Shown: positions 1 through 9,426, numbered from the stretch's first letter. The stretch is 64,000 nt of DNA from Mixta gaviniae (GCF_002953195.1 NZ_CP026377.1:2914001-2978000), one strand, 5' to 3'. Translations and numbers: made by a program. Notes: generated from the sequence alone by a model not told the origin.

Positions 1-353
1 TTCTTTTCAGATATGCTTTTGCTGCATTGCTGATTAACCGCCTGTTTTAGCGTACTGCAGAAGCTTACCGATACCGTCAGTTTTTCCGGCTCGATAAACA
101 TTGACCATAAATAGCGCTGCTGTGCGATATTTTTCTGGAATAATGCCGGGTAGTTAATGGATTTTTCTTCAGAGGCGCGCGCCGTTTCCCGGGCGGCCTC
201 GGATAGGGTCAAATCGATAGCCGTGGAGATAAACACATAGCGGTTTACCTCATAAATCATAAAGAACAGCAGAATGAAGACCGGGAAAATAAACGCGAAC
301 TCCAGCGATATAACGCCCTGCTCATCCCTGATTTTCTGGCGTAGTGTTGCCAT
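1..353 (-). CDS. tadE: TadE-like pilus assembly protein, C-terminal part beyond the window
   Basis: The open frame starts at an ATG (cat at 351-353) and runs off the left edge without a stop, giving about 117 visible residues. The N-terminus has a short basic/acidic stretch ending in DEQGVISLEFAFIF and then a hydrophobic helix. This is the pseudopilin-like signal of TadE/TadG proteins, with Glu at +5 of the hydrophobic segment. TadE and TadF are minor pseudopilins processed by the TadV peptidase. It lies 29 bases downstream of tadD in the same direction, as expected for a tad operon. TadF or TadG are alternatives because they share this N-terminus, but the order after tadD favours TadE. Confidence 0.8.
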   Translation of the reverse strand, partial: MATLRQKIRDEQGVISLEFAFIFPVFILLFFMIYEVNRYVFISTAIDLTLSEAARETARASEEKSINYPALFQKNIAQQRYLWSMFIEPEKLTVSVSFCSTLKQAVNQQCSKSISEK

Positions 354-382
354 GATAGATCCTCGAATTGACTATTACGTGA

Positions 383-1123
383 CTACTGGCTTTGAATGCG
401 GAACAGCTTCGCTACCAGCAGACCGGGGTTCTTTTTATATCCGCTCTGCTTAACGATTTGTTTGGCATAGTTAAGATCGCCGGTTTTAACCAGCGCAAAG
501 GTCAGGTTATGCATCAGCTGCTCCTCCTGATAACCGCGCAGGTATATCGGCAACAGCAGCTGTACCGCGGTATGATAGCGCTTCTCCAGAATATGAATGA
601 CCGCAATATTATTGACCACGTTCTCCTCGTGATAAAAAGCGTTCCGCGCCTGCTCAAAGTTTTCCAGCGCCGCTTTAAAATTTCCCGTCTCCGCCTGAAT
701 AACGCCTTTCAGATTTAACGCCTCGCCATGATTGCGCTGTTTTAGCAACGCCATATCCACAAAGCGCAGTGCGCTTGGGTATTTTTCCTGTGCGGCGAGG
801 TTTTTACTTTGCAGCAGATAGGCCTCTATGCCCGGCTGGGTTTCCAGCAGCTTTTTCAGATAATAAAGCGAAGCATCGTAATCTTTCATCAGATAATAAT
901 ATTGCGCCAGCTGCAGCCTGACCTCGGGATCTTCATTTTTTTGCAATTCATCGCGCTTGAGTTTAATCAGCGCCGAATAGTTATGTGCCTGCGTCAGCAC
1001 TTTTTCATTGTTTTCCGCTACCCGGTAAGTTTTGCCGCCACGCAACAGACCGTCCTGACAGCCCTGCAGCAAACAGCTCAGGGTGATAATAAGAATACAG
1101 CGGTTAATTTTTCGCTTATACAT
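383..1123 (-). CDS. tadD: TadD, tetratricopeptide pilus-assembly lipoprotein
   Basis: A 246-residue protein. It begins with a lipoprotein signal peptide whose lipobox LLQGC places the lipidated Cys near residue 22. The rest is helical with TPR-like repeats (around residues 65-170, including ALNLKGVIQAETGNFKAAL). TadD is an outer-membrane-associated TPR lipoprotein thought to help assemble the RcpA secretin, as pilotins do. Its start overlaps the end of tadC by 8 bases, so the two are probably translationally coupled. Position and lipobox together make the assignment firm, although TPR proteins are poorly distinguished by sequence alone. Confidence 0.85.
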   Translation of the reverse strand: MYKRKINRCILIITLSCLLQGCQDGLLRGGKTYRVAENNEKVLTQAHNYSALIKLKRDELQKNEDPEVRLQLAQYYYLMKDYDASLYYLKKLLETQPGIEAYLLQSKNLAAQEKYPSALRFVDMALLKQRNHGEALNLKGVIQAETGNFKAALENFEQARNAFYHEENVVNNIAVIHILEKRYHTAVQLLLPIYLRGYQEEQLMHNLTFALVKTGDLNYAKQIVKQSGYKKNPGLLVAKLFRIQSQ

Positions 1124-1970
1124 TGGCTAAAACCCTCATAACGCCTGGCGCCGCGACGATCACCACGACGGGAATCATAAAAAACAGAATCAACGGCACG
1201 CTCATTTTCGCCCCCAGCTTGCCGATATGCTCTTCAATGGTGAGCAGCTGAACCTCGCGGATTTCGCGCGACAGCTCAATCAGCTGGTCATACATTGAGG
1301 ACCCGTACTGCAGGCTCTGCTCCAGCATGGCGCACAGCATGCGCGTCTCCTTGCCGGGGATCTCCTGATAGAACTGCTTCAGGGCCGGGCTTAGCCCGCC
1401 CACCTCGGCGCGACGCACCAGCCGCTGCAGAAAGGGGGCGAAGTCAGGATTGATGCCGGTCATCTTCTGGCTCAGGAAAACAAAGGCCTGATCGATGGTC
1501 ATGCCGCACTGCACGCTGACCGCCAGCAGATCGACCAGCCAGGGCAGCTCTGCGCTCAGCTTTTTCACCCGCCGTTTCACAAAAGCCGCACGCAGCATAC
1601 CGGGCAAAATAATAGCGGCGACCAGTATCACAATGCCGAACAGCGCCAGGTTCTCGCGGCTGATTTCCAGAGCGAATAAGAAATTAGCGCCGACGACCAT
1701 GGCAGTCAGTAGCCCCGCCAGGCCCATTTTATAATGAAGGCTGCCGTCGATGCGGCGATAGAGGTTCAGCAGGCCACTCTCCTTCTGCAGCACCAGCTCC
1801 GCCTCGTGATGTTGTTTCAGCTGCTGAATGCTGTTTTTTTCCGCCGTCGCGATCTGCGCGATATTGATGCTGCGGTGAAGCAGCGTCTGTCGCTGTTTTT
1901 TCTGCATGATGGAAAAAATCAGCAGCGCCAGCGCCATGACCATGACAACGGCAATAATACGTATAGCCAT
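1116..1970 (-). CDS. tadC: TadC, inner-membrane platform protein (GspF family)
   Basis: A 284-residue membrane protein with a helix at the N-terminus, two more around residues 80-125, and a C-terminal helix ending in a Pro-rich hydrophobic stretch. The cytoplasmic part contains the type II secretion F-domain signature (SVQCGMTIDQAF, then GKETRMLCAMLEQSLQYG and LREVQ-like helices). TadB and TadC together form the inner-membrane platform that the TadA ATPase drives. It lies 3 bases after tadB and overlaps tadD, so the three belong to one operon. Confidence 0.88.
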   Translation of the reverse strand: MAIRIIAVVMVMALALLIFSIMQKKQRQTLLHRSINIAQIATAEKNSIQQLKQHHEAELVLQKESGLLNLYRRIDGSLHYKMGLAGLLTAMVVGANFLFALEISRENLALFGIVILVAAIILPGMLRAAFVKRRVKKLSAELPWLVDLLAVSVQCGMTIDQAFVFLSQKMTGINPDFAPFLQRLVRRAEVGGLSPALKQFYQEIPGKETRMLCAMLEQSLQYGSSMYDQLIELSREIREVQLLTIEEHIGKLGAKMSVPLILFFMIPVVVIVAAPGVMRVLANV

Positions 1971-1973
1971 GGG

Positions 1974-2900
1974 TTAGATATTCCTCATTAAAAATTTCAG
2001 CACTACTATACCGGCCAGTTCGCTACCCAGCAGATAATAAATCAGCATATGCCCCGACTCGGTTTCAAAAATAAAATTGAAATTTTCCGGGCTGATAAAT
2101 TTAAGCAGCAGCAGGAAAACAAACGGGATGGCGCCGGTAATTTTGGCGGCCATACGCATTTCCGATGTCATCGACAGCATTTTGCTCTCCATCGCAATAT
2201 TGCTGGCGATGGTCTTTTGCAGCTTTGCCAGCACCTCTTTTAATCGGCCGCCGCTGTTAATATTCAGCAGCACCGCGACGATAAAGAAATAATATTCGCG
2301 ATAGGGGTAGCGCGACCAGGAGTCGGTAAACACCCGGTCCGGTGATTCGCCCATATTCAAACGGCGGCTGATGACGCCGAATTCCTCCGCCAGCATGCTT
2401 TTGCGCATGACGCTAAAGTCCGCCATCGCCTGCAGAAAGGTACGCCCGGAAGAGATCGCCCCGTTAAAGGTAATCAGCGCTTCGCCAAACTCGATCAGAA
2501 AAAGCTTTTTCCGCTTCGTCACCAGAATCTTCGCATAGCCCAGGTAAAAGCAGCTTAGCGTGACCACCATTACCCAGTGCGCCGGCAGCGACAGGTAGAG
2601 GTGATTCAGCACTGCGACGATCATCGTCAACCCCGGCGGGAGCAGGATGTTTTTAATTAAATCCGCGCGGCTTTTACCGTAAAAGGTGCTGTAGGCGCTT
2701 TTGCCGAGCCGCCGCGCCAGCTCCTTCACGGAGAAGCGTTTGCGCTCCCCCTCTTCCTTTTGATTCATTAACATCTGCTGCAGACGCGCCTGGCGGCTGC
2801 CGGAAACCATCACCACCCTGCGCGTCGAGAAGATGCGGTGCGCAACAATAAAGAAAAAGATGGCCGCAGCGATGATAACCAGTAAAAAAATGCTTTTCAT
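1974..2900 (-). CDS. tadB: TadB, inner-membrane platform protein (GspF family)
   Basis: A 308-residue protein with an N-terminal membrane helix, a basic cytoplasmic segment, a helix pair around residues 85-125, and a C-terminal helix near residue 255-305. The central region matches the GspF fold (FGEALITFNGAISSGRTFLQAM and a glycine-rich LNINSGGRLKEVLAKL turn). TadB pairs with TadC as the platform for Flp pilus assembly. The start codon overlaps the tadA stop by 4 bases, indicating coupled translation. Confidence 0.88.
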   Translation of the reverse strand: MKSIFLLVIIAAAIFFFIVAHRIFSTRRVVMVSGSRQARLQQMLMNQKEEGERKRFSVKELARRLGKSAYSTFYGKSRADLIKNILLPPGLTMIVAVLNHLYLSLPAHWVMVVTLSCFYLGYAKILVTKRKKLFLIEFGEALITFNGAISSGRTFLQAMADFSVMRKSMLAEEFGVISRRLNMGESPDRVFTDSWSRYPYREYYFFIVAVLLNINSGGRLKEVLAKLQKTIASNIAMESKMLSMTSEMRMAAKITGAIPFVFLLLLKFISPENFNFIFETESGHMLIYYLLGSELAGIVVLKFLMRNI

Positions 2901-4173
2901 TGTGGGTTAAATATCTGCCTTAAATAGCTTTCGCAATTATGTTCTTTCGCCTTCTCGTAAACCACAGAGCGGCTGGAAAGCCCGGAAGTGGTAAAGCCGC
3001 CAAATATTTTGCCCTTTTCGATGGTTTCGATCTGATAGTTAAAAATATCCTGTAAAACGATGGTATCGCCCTCCAGACCCATAACCTCGGTAATATGGGT
3101 GATCTTGCGCGAGCCATCATGCAGGCGCGACGCCTGAATAATCAGATTGACGGCGGAGCTGATATTGCGGCGTATCGATTCGACCGGCAGGTTGAGGTTG
3201 GCCATCATGACCATGTTTTCCAGACGCGCGACGGCGTCGCGCGGCGTATTGGCGTGTAGCGTGGTCATTGAGCCGTCATGACCGGTATTCATCGCCTGCA
3301 GCATTTCAAAGGTTTCGCCGCCGCGGCACTCGCCGACGATAACCCGGTCGGGGCGCATACGCAGCGTATTGATCATCAAATCGCGCATGGTGATCTGCCC
3401 ACTGTTTTCTACCCCGGCCATACGGGTTTCCAGCCTGACGACATGCTGTTGCTGTAGCTTCAGCTCTGCGGCGTCTTCCAGCGTAATGATGCGTTCGTCG
3501 CTGTTGATATGCTGCGACAGCGCATTCAGCAGCGTGGTTTTACCGGAGCCGGTGCCCCCTGAAATCACCACGTTGCACTGGCAGCGCACGGCGATAGCGA
3601 GAAAGTTCGCCATTTTTTCATCCATTGCCCCCAGTTCACCAGGTCGCGCAGCGTACGCGAAACGTTGCTGAATTTACGGATCGAGATGGCGGTGCCGTCC
3701 AGCGCGATGGGGTTGATAACGACATTAAGGCGGCTGCCGTCCACCATGCGCGCATCCACCAGCGGCTGCGACTCGTCGATACGCCTGCCGACGCGGCTGA
3801 CCAGGCGCTTGGCGATTTCGGTCAGCTGGTGGTTATCCAGAAAGCGCTTGTCGGATAGCACCAGTTTGCCGCCGCGCTCAATAAAGATGTGATCCGGCCC
3901 GTTGACCAGGATATCGCTGATGGTCGGGTCCTCCATCAGTTCGCGCAGCGGCCCGACGCCCATGATCTCATCGGCGATCGACCCCGCCAGCACTTGAACC
4001 TCTTCCGCCGGAAGGTAGCGGTTGTGATCGATGCTGACGCTCTGCACCACCCTGGCGACTTCGCGGATCAGTGCCGGGCGATCGTTAACCAGACGATCGA
4101 CCAGATCGACATCCAGCAGCGGCAGCACCACGCTGCGCAGCTGACGGCTAATTTCGTTAAATTTCTTATTCAT
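2897..4173 (-). pseudogene. tadA: TadA pilus-assembly ATPase, single frameshift
   Basis: Two overlapping frames together make one TadA of about 425 residues. The N-terminal part (from 4173) has the helical N1 and PAS-like N2 domains (MGVGPLRELMEDPTISDILV). The C-terminal part (from about 3625) has Walker A GGTGSGKTT, the Asp box, Walker B-like VIVGECRG and the His box (TGHDGSMTTLHAN). The frame breaks in a run of five C on the plus strand (3628-3632). One more C restores DLVNWGAMDEKMANF, a normal TadA join. TadA is the hexameric ATPase powering Flp pilus extension and, in some species, retraction. If the frameshift is real, the pilus cannot be built. A homopolymer sequencing error is more likely. 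Confidence 0.85.
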
Positions 4174-4179
4174 CGTTTA

Positions 4180-5298
4180 TCACTTCCTGAATAGCGAACC
4201 GAGCAGACTACGACTCTCTTTGGGCTTATCCGTACCGGCCTTTTTCCCCAACAGCAGATCCGTAAGGGCATCCAGCGTTTTCTTATTTTTGCCGGTGAAC
4301 GTGAGCAAAAGCGCGGGATCGCCGGCCACGGAAATATAGGGAATCGTGATATCGACGCGTTTTCCCGCCAGCCCGTTGACCTCCTCCGGGCTGATGGCGC
4401 CGTTAACTTTGGGGTAGTGCTGGTTAAAGCAGAGAAACAGGCGCTTTACGCCGCTGCTGCCGCTTTGCAGATGCTGATTGGATTCGACCAGCTTTTTTGC
4501 CATCCTGATCGAGGAGAGATCGCGATTGCACACCAGCAGGATGCAGTCGGAGTGGGTCAGCATCGTCTCGATCTGTTCGTCCACGGCGTTATAGCCGCTG
4601 ATATCAAAAACGATGTGGTCATAGTTACTAAACAGCGGATTGCCGTAGTGATATTTTTCTTCGGGATCTTCGCTAATGGCGAACAGGTGCGGCTGCAGCT
4701 TGGCGACTTCATGTGTAATGGCGGTTTTGGCGATCATATCCAGATTGCGCGACCCGCCGCAGCCCTGCACCAGCAGCGTACCCGACTCCCGGCGACGAGC
4801 GATTTCTCCGGCGATATGGTAGCTAAGCGATGAAGTACCGACGCCGCCTTTGCAGCCGACCACGCTAATCTTTACCGGCTCATGGCTGGTGCTAAACAGC
4901 TTTTTATCATTGTTAAGGATGCTGCCCAGGTTATTAAGCTGGTTGGGATAGTAGAGATAAAAAATATCCTGTTTAATAAACTCTTCCGCCAGCAATATCG
5001 AGTCGTTTTTACCAAACGCGATTTTTACCGCTTTGCGCGGCGCATGTAAAAAAAGCAGGTCGGAAATGTGTTTCGCATCGGTCTTATTTTCCACATCGAT
5101 GATAAAATAGTCGGGGTTTCCCTCAAAGGAGAATTGATCAAGATTATCCAGCGAATAGGGACAGCGGATAATACTTTCTATGCTGCGCAGCAGCAGCTGC
5201 TCGCCTATTTTTTCCATCATTTCCGGGTTGGCGGTCGCCACCACGGCAGAAGAGGCCGGCGCTTTATTTTTATCGCCCGTTTCCGTAAAAAGTAACAT
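4180..5298 (-). CDS. tadZ: TadZ/CpaE-like MinD-family localisation ATPase
   Basis: A 372-residue protein with an N-terminal receiver-like domain (residues about 15-130). A ParA/MinD ATPase domain follows, starting with the deviant P-loop GCKGGVGTSS near residue 150. The second P-loop Lys position is partly changed, as is common in TadZ. TadZ places the Tad apparatus, often at a cell pole, and recruits TadA. It sits directly upstream of tadA (6 bases) and downstream of rcpB. The DIVFDISGYN-type segment resembles the Walker B region of the family. Confidence 0.82.
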   Translation of the reverse strand: MLLFTETGDKNKAPASSAVVATANPEMMEKIGEQLLLRSIESIIRCPYSLDNLDQFSFEGNPDYFIIDVENKTDAKHISDLLFLHAPRKAVKIAFGKNDSILLAEEFIKQDIFYLYYPNQLNNLGSILNNDKKLFSTSHEPVKISVVGCKGGVGTSSLSYHIAGEIARRRESGTLLVQGCGGSRNLDMIAKTAITHEVAKLQPHLFAISEDPEEKYHYGNPLFSNYDHIVFDISGYNAVDEQIETMLTHSDCILLVCNRDLSSIRMAKKLVESNQHLQSGSSGVKRLFLCFNQHYPKVNGAISPEEVNGLAGKRVDITIPYISVAGDPALLLTFTGKNKKTLDALTDLLLGKKAGTDKPKESRSLLGSLFRK

Positions 5299-5318
5299 AA
5301 CAACCTTCCGGGGGTGAA

Positions 5319-5762
5319 TTAGAAAACGATTTGCATCCTGTTGAATAATGAAAGCATCGCATTGCTTTCAATTGCGCAGCCTGTGTTGTCATTATGCCGG
5401 AAATGATAAAAATGCTGATGATAATCGCAATGCATGGGCACGCCTGTCATATCGATCCGTAGCGCGATAAGCGGCGGAAAGCCCTCGACAACATGCTGGT
5501 TCTGCTTATGCAGCCGGATATCGAGCGGCGTCACGCCTGACTCTAGCAGTTTCAGCCTGAGGCTTTTCGCCGTCTCATCGGCATCGTTGCGGTGCCATTC
5601 GATATTAATCACGCCGCCGAGATATTGATAAAAGCTGACCACTTTAGAAACCACAATTTCCTGGTCGACATCGTTTTTGCCGGAGAGCGGGAAATAATAT
5701 CCCTTTTCCGCGCTGGAAATAAAACTGACCGCCAGCAGAGAGATAAACAGAAAATATCGCAT
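5319..5762 (-). CDS. rcpB: RcpB-like periplasmic Tad pilus protein
   Basis: A 147-residue protein with a signal peptide (MRYFLFISLLAVSFISSA) and a mature domain without obvious catalytic motifs. The start chosen at 5762 is preceded by AAGGAGCG eight bases upstream. Longer in-frame starts would extend back into rcpA. RcpB is a poorly conserved periplasmic or outer-membrane partner of the RcpA secretin. The name rests mainly on position between rcpA and tadZ, the usual order rcpC-rcpA-rcpB-tadZ, and on size. A CpaD-like role is possible. Confidence 0.6.
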   Translation of the reverse strand: MRYFLFISLLAVSFISSAEKGYYFPLSGKNDVDQEIVVSKVVSFYQYLGGVINIEWHRNDADETAKSLRLKLLESGVTPLDIRLHKQNQHVVEGFPPLIALRIDMTGVPMHCDYHQHFYHFRHNDNTGCAIESNAMLSLFNRMQIVF

Positions 5763-5772
5763 ATCGCGCTCC

Positions 5773-7119
5773 TTAATAAACAAAGCCGCCGCGCTCAAGA
5801 AACAACAACGCCTCTTTGCCGGACTGGGTATTATCGATGCCGTCCACATTAAAGAAACGCTGCATCAGCGAGCTGCGCTGGAACGAGGGATAAACAATCT
5901 TTGCAGAGGAAACCGGCCGCACCAGATTAACCGTCGCTACCATAATCAGCTCGGTTTTTTCCCTGTTGGCTGCCGTACTGCGGAACAGCGCGCCCAGAAT
6001 CGGGATATCGCCAATAAACGGGATTTTTTGCAGCGATTCTTTATCGCTTTCGCTGAGCAGCCCGCCCAGCACAAAGCTTTCGCCGTCGGCCAGTTCGATA
6101 GTGGTGCGCGCCTTGCGCGAGCGCAGCGTCGGCAGCGAGGTATTCAGCGCCAGGTTCTGCCCATCGACATTGCTGACCTCCTGCGACAGGCTGAGGCGGA
6201 TTTTACTGCTGTTCTCCACCTTAGCGGCAATCAGCATCCGCACCCCCACTTCCTTATAGGTCACGGTGACGCCGTTTATTGAGCTGGTGACCATCGGAAT
6301 CTCGCCGCCGACCAGGAAATCTGCGGTTTCGCCTGACAGCACCGACAGGTTCGGCTCCGCCAGCACCCGGGCAATTGATTCGTTCTGCAGGCCGTGAATC
6401 AGCGTCGTCAGCGATGCCGCATCAAATTTCAGCTTGCTCAGGATAAAATTGCCGACGCCGGAATTTTGCCCCCACTCGAGGCCGAGCGAATCGGTATAGC
6501 TTTTATTGACTTCAACAATGGAGAGCTTCACGTTGACCTGATTAGCAAAGGGCAGCGTCATACGGTTCTGCAATTTTTCGAAGCTGACGTTTTCCATGTA
6601 CTTCAGGATGTTATTTTTGACATTGCCATCGCCGGTAATCTCGGTGGTGATGACTTCACGCTTCAGCCCCAGCGCATCGCCGACGATTTGATGGATGGCG
6701 TCACGGCTCTCTTCGTCGGCCGCGCTGCCGGAAAGAATGTACATCTCGCCCACTTTTTTCAGATCGATACGCGAGCCGGGAAACTGATCCTGAATCTGCT
6801 GCGTCAACTTGCCCACCAGCGGATCGACCACCACCTTGATGCTGTGGGTCTGATCGTTTTGTACGATCAGCACTTCGCCGTTGCCGTTGGCGACGCCATA
6901 GATCACCACTTCGCGATCGCTGATGATGTTGTAATCCACCGTCTGCGGATCGGTGGTGAATACGGTATCGATGGCATCTTTCATTTTAATGGTTCTGGCG
7001 CCGCCTTTGGCCAGATAAATCGTTTCGGCGCAAACTGCAGCGGAATAAAAAATAAAAGCCAGCGTTAACAGCAGAGCGGTTCCGGCCCGACTCATCAATA
7101 AACGATAATTCCCTGTCAT
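5773..7119 (-). CDS. rcpA: RcpA/CpaC outer-membrane secretin of the Tad system
   Basis: A 448-residue protein with a signal peptide ending around AVCAE (residue 32). An N0/BON-like periplasmic part follows (residues 35-190: pilus-secretin N-domain, then LSGSAADEESRDAI). The C-terminal secretin domain (about residues 230-415) contains VLAEPNLSVLSGETADFLVGG and the conserved VPFIGDIP-type motif as KIPFIGDIPILGALFRS. Secretins form the multimeric outer-membrane channel through which the Flp pilus leaves. It overlaps rcpC by 4 bases. Confidence 0.92.
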   Translation of the reverse strand: MTGNYRLLMSRAGTALLLTLAFIFYSAAVCAETIYLAKGGARTIKMKDAIDTVFTTDPQTVDYNIISDREVVIYGVANGNGEVLIVQNDQTHSIKVVVDPLVGKLTQQIQDQFPGSRIDLKKVGEMYILSGSAADEESRDAIHQIVGDALGLKREVITTEITGDGNVKNNILKYMENVSFEKLQNRMTLPFANQVNVKLSIVEVNKSYTDSLGLEWGQNSGVGNFILSKLKFDAASLTTLIHGLQNESIARVLAEPNLSVLSGETADFLVGGEIPMVTSSINGVTVTYKEVGVRMLIAAKVENSSKIRLSLSQEVSNVDGQNLALNTSLPTLRSRKARTTIELADGESFVLGGLLSESDKESLQKIPFIGDIPILGALFRSTAANREKTELIMVATVNLVRPVSSAKIVYPSFQRSSLMQRFFNVDGIDNTQSGKEALLFLERGGFVY

Positions 7120-7940
7120 TTTAAATTCCTTTTTGCTACGCCGGCCGTTTTTTTCTTCGCCTCGGACAGATGATTTCTGGCGGCTTTTTTTGCGGGAAAG
7201 AGAATAAACTCGCCCATTTCCTGTAGCCGATACAAACGCTTCAGCGCCTTTTCATCGACTTCCAGCACAATAAAATAGGTCTTTGCCTCCTCATCCTGTT
7301 GGCGTTGCTTGCCCTGCACCTCTTCCACTGTTCTTACCGGCGCCAGGACGGTTTTACTGTTAGCGATCCGGGTAAAATTAAGCATCGTCATTCGTGAACC
7401 GCCGCCAGTGCTTTTCTCATCCGGCTGCATCAGCAACGTTTGCTTGTTGGCAATGTGTTTTCTGCCGTCAGACGCCCTTTGCCCTTCCCGATTAAAATAC
7501 TTGATATAGATATCCACGCTGTCGCCTGCCCGCAGGCTAAGAGCCGGGGAGAGATGCTGGGCATTGATGATCATGTTGTAGACGTAATGCCCCTCTTTGG
7601 CGATAAAGGGACGAGGATTAGTTTTACTCAAATCGGCTTGCGTGATTTTCTCTCCCGCCGCGATATCACGCACCACATAATAGATATGCAGATCCTGCGG
7701 CAGCAGTTCCGATTGCTCCTCGGCGTTGGCGGGCACGCTTTTGGTATGACGTGTATAGCTTGTTTCGTTGAGCTGCGCTCCGGGAATTAAATGTTCATTG
7801 CTCGTGTAGTAAATAATTTCTTTTTTCTGTTCCGCTGTTGGCGCTGCTTTATTCGCGTTATCCCCCGGCAGAAGCAGCAATCCCACGCAGCCAATTACCA
7901 GTAGCAGGGCTGCAAATATAATTAATAATCGTTGATTCAC
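7116..7940 (-). CDS. rcpC: RcpC/CpaB pilus assembly protein (SAF domain)
   Basis: A 274-residue protein with one N-terminal membrane helix (MNQRLLIIFAALLLVIGC). A SAF-like domain follows near residues 88-145 (VVRDIAAGEKITQADL, then SLRAGDSVDIYI), typical of the RcpC/CpaB/FlgA-like family. The rest is periplasmic. RcpC is thought to stabilise or modify the secretin and is needed for Flp pili. It lies between tadV (22 bases) and rcpA (4-base overlap). Confidence 0.87.
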   Translation of the reverse strand: MNQRLLIIFAALLLVIGCVGLLLLPGDNANKAAPTAEQKKEIIYYTSNEHLIPGAQLNETSYTRHTKSVPANAEEQSELLPQDLHIYYVVRDIAAGEKITQADLSKTNPRPFIAKEGHYVYNMIINAQHLSPALSLRAGDSVDIYIKYFNREGQRASDGRKHIANKQTLLMQPDEKSTGGGSRMTMLNFTRIANSKTVLAPVRTVEEVQGKQRQQDEEAKTYFIVLEVDEKALKRLYRLQEMGEFILFPAKKAARNHLSEAKKKTAGVAKRNLK

Positions 7941-7962
7941 CGTAGTATCCGTACTTTTCCGG

Positions 7963-8385
7963 TTAAATAATAGTCAGCACATAACCTATTGCTATCGCCA
8001 GGCCATAAGGAACGGTGTTGCACTGCCTGCGGTTTTTACTGAAGATCCTGAATATCATCATGCCTGCTAAAACCGGCACTCCCGCCAGCATCGTAAAAAG
8101 AATAAACATAGCCACATTATCAGCAGGCAAGGAGAGCGCGAGCGCAGCCAGAAGCTTGATATCCCCGGCGCCGATAATATTAAGCAGGCTTAGCGGCATA
8201 CCCAACGCCAGTATAAATAATGACGCAGCGATAAATATCTCCTGATAAAGCTGTAACGCCAGCAGCGCGGAGAGCGCGGCGACGGCAAGTACCGTTTGAT
8301 TTTTGATCTTCCTGTAACGAATATCGGTATAGCTAAGCCAGATAAAGCAGACGCCTAACGCGATTGATAATAGTAACACTGTCAT
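7963..8385 (-). CDS. tadV: TadV prepilin peptidase (A24 family)
   Basis: A 140-residue integral membrane protein with about five helices. Both catalytic aspartates of A24 aspartic proteases are visible: Asp21 in LSYTDIRYRKI and the Asp of the GxGD motif in NIIGAGDIKLL (about residue 73). TadV cleaves the leader of Flp pre-pilin and of the TadE/TadF pseudopilins. The short length, without an N-terminal methylase domain, is normal for TadV/CpaA. It follows flp after an intergenic stem-loop. Confidence 0.92.
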   Translation of the reverse strand: MTVLLLSIALGVCFIWLSYTDIRYRKIKNQTVLAVAALSALLALQLYQEIFIAASLFILALGMPLSLLNIIGAGDIKLLAALALSLPADNVAMFILFTMLAGVPVLAGMMIFRIFSKNRRQCNTVPYGLAIAIGYVLTII

Positions 8386-8410
8386 CTCAGGCCCACTGCA
8401 TCGCCTCGGT

Positions 8411-8440
8411 TTAGCTAACCGGCAATACCCGGTTAGCTAA
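8411..8440 (-). terminator. Perfect stem-loop between flp and tadV
   Basis: TTAGCTAACCGG and CCGGTTAGCTAA form a perfect 12-bp stem with a 6-base loop. No T-run follows, so this may be a partial terminator or an mRNA-protecting stem. Such stems let flp be expressed far above the assembly genes downstream. Confidence 0.65.
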
Positions 8441-8487
8441 GGATTTAACAGCGCAAGCCTGGCGGCCTGCGCCCGGCATTTGCGCTA

Positions 8488-8745
8488 TCAGGGCGCAGGC
8501 GTGCTATCGACTGTGTCTTTAATATTTTCGCTTAGCGTACTGAATTTATCGGTAATCGCGGTGATAAAGCTTTCCTTACCGTTGCCAAATACCGCTAACA
8601 GCATGCCGCTGATCGCCACGGCGATAACCGCATATTCAATCGCAGTTACGCCATCTTCTTTTTTCAGCTGCGCAATAAGTTTATTGCGTAATATACCCAT
8701 GCCGTTCGCCACCATCATTGATGACTTTAGTATAAGATCGTCCAT
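8488..8745 (-). CDS. flp: Flp-family type IVb pilin
   Basis: An 85-residue pre-pilin. The processing site is in KKEDGVTAIEYAVIAVAI, with Glu-Tyr at +5/+6 after the Gly, the hallmark of Flp pilins. A hydrophobic helix follows. The start at 8745 has a good ribosome site (GGAG, 8 bases upstream). An internal Met at residue 16 would give a shorter leader closer to the usual length. Flp is the major pilin assembled by the downstream Tad machine for surface adhesion and biofilm. It is the first gene of the operon. Confidence 0.92.
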   Translation of the reverse strand: MDDLILKSSMMVANGMGILRNKLIAQLKKEDGVTAIEYAVIAVAISGMLLAVFGNGKESFITAITDKFSTLSENIKDTVDSTPAP

Positions 8746-9426
8746 ATTTACTGCTCCTTTCCATATAACCCTCGAAAGGCGACTGCCTTTCTCTTGCGGA
8801 TGTCATTTCATTTCACTATTTAATGACGGGATCACATTATTCATGCGCCGTCTTTATTTCAAGTGACAGAGAAAAGATATTTTTATGTCAGCAGATAAAC
8901 AACGCCGTGCCGCTGTCATATTCATTATGCTATTTTGTCCCTATTGCGCGGTTTCTGCTCACCGCTAAAAGTAAACCGGTAATGGAAACCGCTAACCTTT
9001 TATGCTTACCTGTTTTCACCCATTAAAAACAGATTAGCGCGCCTGCTGCTATGCAGGAATATCCGAATAACCCCCTGCTTTGCATTTCTACCCATTACCG
9101 CACACGGCGGATATTCCTGCATTCTGCTTACCGCAGCAAAATGTGATGCTTTTTTACCTGCCAGGCATCAATAGCAGGCAAAGGTCGCTTTATTATTCAC
9201 CCCATTTATCGCACATCAGTAAAATAAGGGTCATCTCTTTGGCAATGTTGTCTTATTGTCTTATTACCTTTAGCTTTCTTTACCAATGTAAACATTCAAC
9301 CTGCCATGCCAGTTTCCTGTCGCGACACTTGTTATTTAAAAAAGTCAGGGATATTATGCCCGCGTATTGCATTTCTATTTTTTTCTGCCAGCTCTTTATT
9401 ATTGTTAAAAGGATGTTGATAATAAG
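8746..9426. other. AT-rich intergenic region between flp and the MocR-like gene
   Basis: This 681-bp stretch separates two divergent units and should hold the promoters of both. I see no convincing gene. It contains a stem-loop in the flp leader (GAAAGGC at 8774-8780 pairing with GCCTTTC at 8785-8791), just upstream of the flp ribosome site, and a 15-bp inverted repeat at 9051-9122. No promoter hexamers stood out strongly enough to mark. Confidence 0.5.
9051..9122. repeat. 15-bp perfect inverted repeat with a 42-bp spacer
   Basis: ATGCAGGAATATCCG (9051-9065) recurs as its exact reverse complement at 9108-9122. The position midway between flp and the divergent regulator gene makes a regulator-binding or looping site possible. 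A remnant of a small mobile element is the alternative. Confidence 0.75.
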
